A stretch of 6,284 nucleotides of DNA from an uncultured Flavihumibacter sp. (GTDB lineage Bacteria > Bacteroidota > Bacteroidia > Chitinophagales > Chitinophagaceae), in the NCBI GenBank assembly GCA_946482545.1, contig CAMLRX010000193.1, positions 1 to 6,284 on the forward strand. Direction: 5' to 3'. A program made the translations under genes and the position numbers. Numbering within the stretch: the stretch's first letter is position 1; each line of letters opens with the position of its first letter. This document shows, piece after piece, positions 1 to 6,284 of this stretch. Below the pieces are notes generated by a model. The model did no database searches, was not told where the DNA came from, and worked only from the letters and a program-made list of their open reading frames with translations.

Positions 1-2298
1 AGAACAAGTACCGGTTATGTGTACCGGACCGATAGCGGCTGGAAAGCCGAAAGCGACGGGCTCTTCGATTTCTCCTACCGCTACCTCAAACTTGGGGTCG
101 ACCCTTATTCTCCTCCGCCAAAGCCCACGGATTTTGTAACGGTGGACGAACCATTCGAATTCCATCCCGGCGTTATCAAAGGATTGTTCAATATCCGGAA
201 TATAAAGGATGCACCTTCCGTAGCGGAATACATCGCCGTAAACGATATTGAAGGCGGCGCCACTTATGTAAATGGTGTGAAAGGCATGGAAATGACCGCT
301 CCGGCAATCGGTATTGAAGAACCCGTAAAATGCGGCGCGGTATATTTTGATGCCGATGTTGAAATTGAAAATGTGGTACAGGGGCACGTGAACAAACGTG
401 TGGTGTCTAAAAAAATTCTCGGTTATGTACAGGTGGCTCCGGCAGGAAAACCGCTGAACCCGAACCAACTCCGCGACCTGATGAACATTCATGGCGGCGT
501 GATTGGCGGCGATATCGACTGCGTGATCGACATCAACAACAGCGACCAGCAGATGAAAGCCACCCGCTTCGATGCCAACGTTTCCATTAACGAAAATGGG
601 AACCCCGCCTTCGTGCTGGCGGTGCGCGGCCAGGTATTACTTCCCAAAGATGGCAGTTGGGCAATGGTGCAACACAACACGGGTACCGGCGATGTAACCC
701 CGCTTCCTTCCAACACCTCCGTTCCACTCATCCGGAAAGGCAAATGGAAAAAGAATGTGGTGATCGACCCCGCCGTTGTAACGGGGCAGTTGCTGCGCAT
801 CGCCCATCCGCTGGAGATCATCCGCGAAGCCACCAACAACACCATCAACTTCGGCTACCTTCAAACCACCGGAACGCAAAAAGCACTGTTCCTCACACCG
901 GCGTATGGTCTGGGTAAAAAAATGCTGCTCAGCAAAACGCCGCCCATCTTTGCCGACGCTTACCGCCTGATGACGGGCAACGGCATCTTCCCCAATATCG
1001 GCAACGCCATCAGCAATTTCGGAAAGGCCATGCCTTTGTTCCATGGAAAGAACCCGGATAAAAGTCTGTTCGAAGCCTTCACTACCAGCAATCTCCAGGA
1101 TGGCGCCACCAATGTACTGGAGCTCATGAAAGTGGAAGCCGTAAAAGCCGGTGAAGCCGTGATTGAGCAGGGCATGAGCCTTTTGCAGAAAGGCGCCAAC
1201 GGCGTGCTGGACAAAGCCATGAAGTTTGATGTGCCCTCCTTTGAAGTGCCACTGGTGGATACCGAAGCGCTCCGGATTTACATTGAATACAAAACGGGAG
1301 GCAAAGACGTTCCGCCCGCAGACTATGTAGACAGCCGCCTGAACTTCGACGTGGAATCTTTCGCATCAGATATGGGCAACCAATGGAAAAGCCGCCTCAA
1401 CAACCTCGCGATGGTAGTGGACCTCGGCGATATGGATCGCCTCATGACCATCAAAGGAAATTTCGACTCCAAAAAAGGAAAAGAAACCGGTTATGAAGGT
1501 GGTCCCGGCGATATCACCGAAGGACTACCCACCCCCGAAATTGAATTCAGCGACGCGCTCCAACCCGTAATCGATATCCTGCAGGTGCTCGCCAGCCTCA
1601 GCTCCGGCAACTATGCCGATGCCATGAAAAAAGGACTGAAGATCGCCATGGGCAACAGCGGCGAAATATGGGAATACAAATTTGAAGCGACCAAAGAAAT
1701 CCCGTTGGTGCGCTTCCCGCCAACAGATGAGTTGTACAACAGCGCCCAAACGCCGCTGAAGCTGGAAGCCTCGCTGGCACTGGGTGTGTACTTCAACGCG
1801 GCACTCAAGGTAACCACCGATCCCACACAATTGCTGCCCACCGCAGGCGCTTTTCTACAGTTCAAAGGCGGACTGAAAGTGATGTGCGTTTCGGTTGGCG
1901 TGGGCTCCATCTTCGCCATCGGTAACGTGGGGGTGAAAATCGCCTGCGATACCAAAGTAGGACCCAGCCTCACCCTCGATTTCGGCTTTGGCATCGAGAT
2001 CGTGGTGAGCCTGCCGGTGGTAGGAAACGCCAGCGTGAGCTATATGGTGGGCGTGCAGATGTATGCCGATAAAGATAAAGTGGTAGTGGCCGCCATGATG
2101 CGCTTCAGGGGCCACGCCTCACTGCTCGGCGGCATCGTGGCCGTAACCATTACTATCGAAGCGAAAGGCATCATCGTAAGGCAAAATGATGTGACCGATT
2201 GTTCGGCACAGGTCACTTTCGCCATCGACATCAGCATCTTCCTCATCATCGACATCAGTTTCTCCAAAACATGGGGGGAAGACAGGCAAATAGCATAG
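1..2298 (+). CDS. Large uncharacterised beta-rich protein, 5' end outside window
   Basis: The frame is open from base 1, so the start lies upstream; the GTG at 19 is only the first possible start inside the window and is probably internal. The 765 visible residues end at a TAG. Numbering from base 1, residues 35-45 are proline-rich (PYSPPPKPTDF). About 45-250 look beta-rich with scattered glycines. About 359-413 look helical and rich in Ala, Glu, Lys and Leu. About 585-757 are runs of alternating hydrophobic residues with many glycines (for example 626-648 and 660-690), as in beta-sheet or barrel proteins. The end (FSKTWGEDRQIA) is polar and does not resemble a T9SS C-terminal sorting domain. 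A signal peptide cannot be judged because the N-terminus is missing. I recognise no catalytic motif and no named family. It lies 150 bases before a second giant gene on the same strand, which suggests a shared function. That the gene is real is near certain; its function is unknown. Confidence 0.93.
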   Translation, partial: RTSTGYVYRTDSGWKAESDGLFDFSYRYLKLGVDPYSPPPKPTDFVTVDEPFEFHPGVIKGLFNIRNIKDAPSVAEYIAVNDIEGGATYVNGVKGMEMTAPAIGIEEPVKCGAVYFDADVEIENVVQGHVNKRVVSKKILGYVQVAPAGKPLNPNQLRDLMNIHGGVIGGDIDCVIDINNSDQQMKATRFDANVSINENGNPAFVLAVRGQVLLPKDGSWAMVQHNTGTGDVTPLPSNTSVPLIRKGKWKKNVVIDPAVVTGQLLRIAHPLEIIREATNNTINFGYLQTTGTQKALFLTPAYGLGKKMLLSKTPPIFADAYRLMTGNGIFPNIGNAISNFGKAMPLFHGKNPDKSLFEAFTTSNLQDGATNVLELMKVEAVKAGEAVIEQGMSLLQKGANGVLDKAMKFDVPSFEVPLVDTEALRIYIEYKTGGKDVPPADYVDSRLNFDVESFASDMGNQWKSRLNNLAMVVDLGDMDRLMTIKGNFDSKKGKETGYEGGPGDITEGLPTPEIEFSDALQPVIDILQVLASLSSGNYADAMKKGLKIAMGNSGEIWEYKFEATKEIPLVRFPPTDELYNSAQTPLKLEASLALGVYFNAALKVTTDPTQLLPTAGAFLQFKGGLKVMCVSVGVGSIFAIGNVGVKIACDTKVGPSLTLDFGFGIEIVVSLPVVGNASVSYMVGVQMYADKDKVVVAAMMRFRGHASLLGGIVAVTITIEAKGIIVRQNDVTDCSAQVTFAIDISIFLIIDISFSKTWGEDRQIA

Positions 2299-2304
2299 TA
2301 ATGA
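2296..2304 (+). other. Three consecutive in-frame stop codons (TAG TAA TGA)
   Basis: The first gene ends with all three stop codons in a row in its own frame: TAG at 2296-2298, TAA at 2299-2301 and TGA at 2302-2304. This makes readthrough very unlikely. It matters because the same frame is then open through the gap and into the next gene. An ATG at 2301-2303 overlaps the second and third stops in another frame. Confidence 0.95.
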
Positions 2305-2340
2305 ACAAATTTTTGCGCGATACCGGCTTTTGTATTGCAT

Positions 2341-2374
2341 GGCGGCTTCGTTGCGTCGCAAGCACTTCATCGCC
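2341..2374. repeat. Imperfect inverted repeat, possible dispersed intergenic repeat
   Basis: GGCG at 2341-2344 can pair with CGCC at 2371-2374, and GCTT at 2345-2348 with AAGC at 2360-2363, leaving a 7-base bulge (2364-2370). A competing short hairpin is TTGC (2351-2354) with GCAA (2358-2361) around a 3-base loop. The core CTTCGTTGCGTCGCAAG resembles short elements that I associate with noncoding gaps in Bacteroidota genomes, but that is an unverified impression. There is only one copy in this window, so repeat status is not shown. Confidence 0.3.
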
Positions 2375-2430
2375 TGTGCCAATGGCAGCAGCAATCGTTT
2401 TCAAAAGCAGTATCCACCATACCCTTCAAT

Positions 2431-2448
2431 TATAAAAAAAATAAGCTC
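2431..2448 (+). promoter_or_regulatory. A-rich translation start region without Shine-Dalgarno
   Basis: The 18 bases before the ATG at 2449 include a run of eight A (2434-2441) and no GGAGG-like element. Leaders that are A-rich and lack a Shine-Dalgarno sequence are typical of Bacteroidota, where initiation depends largely on unstructured A-rich sequence. This supports 2449 as the start over the in-frame ATG at 2476, which has no such leader. Confidence 0.45.
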
Positions 2449-5400
2449 ATGGAAGCGAAAAGAAGATATTCAACGATGGTGTTCCCCCATGGATTCGATG
2501 GGAACACACTTTCACTCAACATTGTGCTGATCCCGCGCAACCAGGATCCGTTCGTCCCGTACAATACAGGACTGGTCGCACATCCCACGGCAACCGCTTT
2601 CGCCAACCTGGTACCACAGTTTGAAATAGCCGTGGCCAATGGTCTTGATGAATGGCCTATCGGCAACGCCTCTGCTGCCGGACAGGAGCCCGTTAAAATA
2701 CCGGTGACCGCTACCGAAGCCACGAACAAGTTCCAACTGTTGCAAGGCATCGCAACTGAACTCGGCGCTAAAATAAATATGGACGGCAGCTCCGCCGACA
2801 AAACAGACAAAGCGCCCGATACGCCGCTGCCGGAAAACCAGAGCGTGCAAAAATACCTGCCGGAAACCTACAGGAACGCCTTCAACTTCACTTCCCCACG
2901 GCATCCCAATGCAAAGCTGGACGACAGCTACCATTGCGCGTTAAAAAAAGATACACCCAAAGATCCCACCTGGAAAAACAACGATGACCTGAGCTGGGGA
3001 CAAGTGTTCGCACACATCCTCCGCCAGCCCATGCTGGCCCGCGCATGCGGCATGATCTACTCTGTTTCGGTGGACCTCAGTCAGCAACCGGGATTACTCT
3101 CCAAAGGCGGCTTCGTTTACGTGAACATCATCAACGATGAATACCTTCAGATACAAAACCAATTACTGAACGACCCGCAGGGCCCTTTCATCAAGAGATA
3201 TGCAGCCAGGATACCAGCGCTCACCACAGGTGAGCCGCGCCCTGTTTTTGCTCCTCTACTCTTCCCCGTGCTGCACCGCATGGAGGGATCCCTGGTTGAC
3301 CCGGAACCCCCGAAAGCGGAATGGGACAAGATCTTCGCCGAACTGAACGAATACAACGACGGGTTCGCGAAGATCGTCCATGCCGGCCAGCAGGTGAGCA
3401 ACAACATCCTCAGCGAAACACAGGACGGTCCCGCACCACAGTCCGACACCGGCATCCGCCTCGCCTGGGACGATGAACAGATCATGATCTGGTACCTCCG
3501 CCAACTCAGCGCTAACCCACTCGATCCCGGAAAACGCCTTGATGTGCCCATGGGTGTATACGGCTACCGGATAGATGTAGCCGAAGATGAAGAAGGTGCC
3601 GGATGGGGAAGCCTGAACCTGGTACAAAGCAACCAACCACTCGCCATTGGAGGAGCAAACGTGGGCAACGATGCCAACCAGCCCATCGAACTGCCCTACC
3701 AGGTGTTTCCCTCCCAACTTGACAATAATATCAGCGCCCCCTACTGGCTGCCCATGTACTTCACCAACTGGATCGGCAAAAGCCTGGTATTAAAAGATGT
3801 GGACGCCGTGCGCATCAACCGCCACGCTGAAGCAATGAAATCGCTGAAAGAGCAGGTTTCTAAAAGCGTGAACGAGGCTACGCCTTACACGGAAATCCCT
3901 TCGGGTATCGACCTCCGTTACGGCAACCGCTACCGCTTCCGGGTAAGGATGATGGACATCAGCGGCGGCGGCCCGTCTATCGGAGAAGATGTATTCAACA
4001 ACGCGCCCGCTCCTTCCGCGAAGCACCATTTCAAAAGATACCTCGAACCTGATCTTTGCCGGATCGAACAACCGGAGCCACTCCGCACCGCAATTTCTTC
4101 TTACTTCAACAAAACCGGTATGGAAGAAGATGCGCCTTCTATACCGAATCCTGTGCTTCGTATCCGCCGCCCGCTGCTCAATTACCCCGCAGTATTGTTC
4201 ACCGGTAAATACCAGGCCGCGGGACTCAACCCCGTTGACCTGCTGATCGCCTCCACACAAACCGCCGACGAAAGCAAAGTGCCCGGCATAGCCGATCCCG
4301 ATGTTACCAAAGTGGAAATAAAAGTGGAAATCGAAACGCTGAAACTCGACAACCTGCTCAGCGAATCAGGACGGGAAAACTACATCACCCTTTATACCAC
4401 CACCCGCAATTTCCCCGAAGGCTTCGAAGACCAACTCGAATTGCCCGTGGTGTTTCATGATGTACCGGTGCTCCTCGCGGGAAATCCGGATGATCCGTTC
4501 AACCGGCCCGATCTCGATAAAGCGGCCATTGATGCCATGACCGACATTCCGCTGCCCACCGCCAGAAGGATACGCGTTACCGTTAGAGGCGTTTGTGAAG
4601 GCGACGGCAACTATTTCGGGTTCATCCATCCTGGTGATCCGGAACGTGACACCCGTTTTGGAAAAACAGCACAATTCTGGTTCCACCAGGCATCAACAAA
4701 CGAAGAAGACCTGCTGTTGCCCCAGCCCAACGTACCCGAACTGCAGGGCATCTATCTACAGCCCGATCCGCCCTACCTCAATACGGGTAAGTTCTCCAGC
4801 TTCTTCCTCCTCCGCGAGGTGGATGGTGGCATGCCCGATATTGTACAGCGTTTCGCCCAGAAACTGGGCCTGCGCACCAACGGACTCACCCTGATGGGTA
4901 AAAAAGGACAGCGCGTGGTATTCGGGTGCAGTCCCAGAATCAGGCACCATCTCTCTCCCGATCACGGCAGCATCACCTTTTCTTCCAAAGGTGATCTTTG
5001 CAACCACTGGCTCGGTTGTGTGGTACACCGCCTCAACCGGGACTGGACCTGGAACGGTCTGGAAGACGTGGCCTTTACCATCAGCCGCCGGAAAAAATTC
5101 GCCCGTGATGCGGATGGCGAAGCCGAAAACCTCGCCGTACTGGGTGATATAGAAATGAAAAGATCGGCTTCGTTCGAAAGCCTTCAAACCGATGAATTCG
5201 GGGATATCAACCGGGAACATACTTTACTGGTGTTCATCGATGCGATTGAACCGAAATCCTCGTTGCAGCGTACCGGAGGTGGCTTGCGTTACCCCGATGA
5301 AATCGAGGTTCAATATACGCTAACCCCACGTTTCCGTCCGCTGCACGGTGCACCCCAGGAACATCCTTCGGAAGCATTGCGCCTTCCTACCACCATTGCA

Positions 5401-6284
5401 CCATCGCAGGTGCCGGAGATCGCCAGCGTAGGTATCGCTTTCTCGCCCTATCGCGCCAACGAAAAATACAGTGCCACCGAGCCGCGCCAGAAATACCTTT
5501 GGGTGGAACTGAAAGAACCGGTGAAAGATCCGCACGATACCCTGTTCTGCCGTGTGCTGGCGTATGCGCCCGATCAACTCATCAGCAACAACCAGGGCGG
5601 CATCATCACTGAAGTGCCGGAAGAACCGCCGCTGCCCATAAATCCAGAATACATCCGCGCCATCACGCCAGGCCAAACAGATGATATGGCCGGACTCAGC
5701 GCCATGCAACCCATGGAAAAAGCCGCTGACGATGATGATATTCATTACCTCCTGCCACTCCCGCCCGGACTACATGCCGAAAGTCCGGAACTGTTCGGCT
5801 TCTTTACCTACGAGTTCCGTATCGGCCATGGCCACTGGAGCGCGCAGGAAGATGAGCAGGGTCACCTGTGGAGCACCGCCCAGGGCCGCTTTGGACGACC
5901 ACTCCGTGTTACGGGCATGCAACATCCCGCGCCGAACCTGTTGTGCAATGTGAACCGCGATAAAGACCGGGTTTACCTTTCCGCCCCCTACGCTAAAGCC
6001 GTATGGAAAGGCCGTAATGTAACCCCCAACCCGCCGCGCACACAATTGCACGGCCTCCTGTACGCACAGGTAAGACAGGCCGATGGAAACGGTTACCGCA
6101 ATATTCTCCTCGATGAAAAAATGATGGTGCTCAATAAACCCATTATTGACCCGATAAGGCCGGGCAGAACCGGCGGACTCTCCGCCGCCAACCTCACGAT
6201 GGCCGCCTGGACCGTAGACCAGGTGGATACCGCTGAAAAAGCGAACGTACTGGTAAGCAACCTCTCCCTCATGGACGATGATGC
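2449..6284 (+). CDS. Giant uncharacterised beta-rich protein, 3' end outside window
   Basis: The frame is open from the ATG at 2449 to the window end: 1278 complete codons with no stop. It starts MEAKRRYSTMVFPHGF and has no signal peptide or clear membrane helix, so it is probably made in the cytoplasm. Visible landmarks are a tryptophan/acidic block GIRLAWDDEQIMIWYLRQL (335-353); a charged helical stretch at about 446-476; a fibronectin-III-like strand with turn, YRFRVRMMDISGGGP (495-509); a short tandem repeat KVEIKVEI (621-628); a Cys/His cluster C851, H853, C857, H860; and a C-terminal block rich in His and aromatics (1105-1165, including LFGFFTYEFRIGHGHW and WSTAQGRFGRPLRVTG). Asp and Glu are frequent throughout. 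No nucleotide-binding, protease, nuclease or glycosidase motif was found. An adhesin-like, structural or toxin-like role is possible but unsupported. Reality as a gene is near certain because the frame is so long and codon use is consistent; function is unknown. Confidence 0.93.
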   Translation, partial: MEAKRRYSTMVFPHGFDGNTLSLNIVLIPRNQDPFVPYNTGLVAHPTATAFANLVPQFEIAVANGLDEWPIGNASAAGQEPVKIPVTATEATNKFQLLQGIATELGAKINMDGSSADKTDKAPDTPLPENQSVQKYLPETYRNAFNFTSPRHPNAKLDDSYHCALKKDTPKDPTWKNNDDLSWGQVFAHILRQPMLARACGMIYSVSVDLSQQPGLLSKGGFVYVNIINDEYLQIQNQLLNDPQGPFIKRYAARIPALTTGEPRPVFAPLLFPVLHRMEGSLVDPEPPKAEWDKIFAELNEYNDGFAKIVHAGQQVSNNILSETQDGPAPQSDTGIRLAWDDEQIMIWYLRQLSANPLDPGKRLDVPMGVYGYRIDVAEDEEGAGWGSLNLVQSNQPLAIGGANVGNDANQPIELPYQVFPSQLDNNISAPYWLPMYFTNWIGKSLVLKDVDAVRINRHAEAMKSLKEQVSKSVNEATPYTEIPSGIDLRYGNRYRFRVRMMDISGGGPSIGEDVFNNAPAPSAKHHFKRYLEPDLCRIEQPEPLRTAISSYFNKTGMEEDAPSIPNPVLRIRRPLLNYPAVLFTGKYQAAGLNPVDLLIASTQTADESKVPGIADPDVTKVEIKVEIETLKLDNLLSESGRENYITLYTTTRNFPEGFEDQLELPVVFHDVPVLLAGNPDDPFNRPDLDKAAIDAMTDIPLPTARRIRVTVRGVCEGDGNYFGFIHPGDPERDTRFGKTAQFWFHQASTNEEDLLLPQPNVPELQGIYLQPDPPYLNTGKFSSFFLLREVDGGMPDIVQRFAQKLGLRTNGLTLMGKKGQRVVFGCSPRIRHHLSPDHGSITFSSKGDLCNHWLGCVVHRLNRDWTWNGLEDVAFTISRRKKFARDADGEAENLAVLGDIEMKRSASFESLQTDEFGDINREHTLLVFIDAIEPKSSLQRTGGGLRYPDEIEVQYTLTPRFRPLHGAPQEHPSEALRLPTTIAPSQVPEIASVGIAFSPYRANEKYSATEPRQKYLWVELKEPVKDPHDTLFCRVLAYAPDQLISNNQGGIITEVPEEPPLPINPEYIRAITPGQTDDMAGLSAMQPMEKAADDDDIHYLLPLPPGLHAESPELFGFFTYEFRIGHGHWSAQEDEQGHLWSTAQGRFGRPLRVTGMQHPAPNLLCNVNRDKDRVYLSAPYAKAVWKGRNVTPNPPRTQLHGLLYAQVRQADGNGYRNILLDEKMMVLNKPIIDPIRPGRTGGLSAANLTMAAWTVDQVDTAEKANVLVSNLSLMDDD
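4309..4332 (+). repeat. 12-base in-frame tandem duplication
   Basis: AAAGTGGAAATA (4309-4320) is followed directly by AAAGTGGAAATC (4321-4332), differing only in the last base. It encodes KVEI twice (residues 621-628 of the second protein), so reading is unaffected. It may be a recent slippage duplication or simply an alternating beta-strand of low complexity. Confidence 0.8.

Larger units (their letters stand above)
2299..2448. other. Intergenic region between the two large genes
   Basis: This 150-base gap has no clear promoter. The nearest match to the Bacteroidota -7 box TAnnTTTG is AATTTTTG at 2308-2315, with one mismatch and no convincing -33 TTTG upstream. No strong GC stem followed by a T run is present on the + strand, so there is no convincing intrinsic terminator and the two genes may share a transcript. 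The middle is G+C-rich and contains an imperfect inverted repeat. The last 20 bases are very A-rich. A 44-codon ORF (ATG at 2301, TAA at 2433-2435) crosses most of the gap, but nothing except its length supports it. Confidence 0.6.

Noticed and set aside
19..21. GTG at 19 as the true start of the first gene
   Set aside because: The frame is already open from base 1 with coding-like residues, so the GTG is more likely an internal valine codon.
637..1044. Open frame of 135 codons on the - strand
   Set aside because: Antisense to the first gene and overlapping other shadow frames; no motif.
2308..2315. AATTTTTG as a Bacteroidota -7 promoter box
   Set aside because: One mismatch in the required first position and no TTTG at the expected upstream spacing.
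2330..2530. 66-codon + strand frame starting in the gap
   Set aside because: It overlaps the start of the second gene by about 80 bases in another frame; codon use is poor and it has no leader signal.
3256..3717. Open frame of 153 codons on the - strand
   Set aside because: It lies wholly inside the second gene, opposite a continuous 1278-codon frame. Antisense frames of this length are common in such G+C-biased coding DNA, and its composition is not protein-like.
3790..4260. Open frame of 156 codons on the - strand
   Set aside because: Also antisense to the second gene; rich in Arg, Val and His as expected of a shadow frame, with no domain or supporting start context.
4756..5220. Open frame of 154 codons on the - strand
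   Set aside because: Antisense shadow of the second gene with no independent evidence.
5728..5742. Run of four aspartates (ADDDDIHY) as a calcium-binding loop
   Set aside because: It lacks the spacing of an EF-hand or dockerin loop and looks like a simple acidic linker.

Overview
The window is almost entirely filled by two very large open reading frames on the + strand, both cut by the window edges. The first (1-2298) enters from the left, already open at base 1, and supplies 765 residues and a stop. The second (starting at 2449) runs off the right edge after 1278 complete codons with no stop. A 150-base gap (2299-2448) separates them. I found no RNA gene, CRISPR array, insertion sequence, integrase, transposase, origin or attachment site.

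The organism is most likely a member of the Bacteroidota, perhaps a moderately G+C-rich lineage such as the Chitinophagaceae. This is inference. It rests on the A-rich leader without a Shine-Dalgarno sequence before the second gene, and on codon and amino-acid use (many N, D, K and P, with G/C-rich third positions). There is no marker gene to settle it.

Neither protein can be tied to a named family with confidence. The first has a proline-rich N-terminal stretch, a long beta-rich part, a helical middle and a glycine-rich C-terminal region of about 180 residues made of alternating hydrophobic strands. It ends in a basic/polar tail, not in a T9SS-type sorting domain. The second is an at least 1278-residue beta-rich, acidic protein with no signal peptide and no obvious membrane segment. 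It has a fibronectin-III-like strand pair, a tryptophan/acidic block, a Cys/His cluster and a histidine- and aromatic-rich C-terminal block.

Their shared strand, spacing and unusual size suggest that they work together, perhaps as parts of a large assembly. The partners that would reveal the job lie outside the window. The pair is the best candidate here for an undescribed system, but the sequence does not show what it does.
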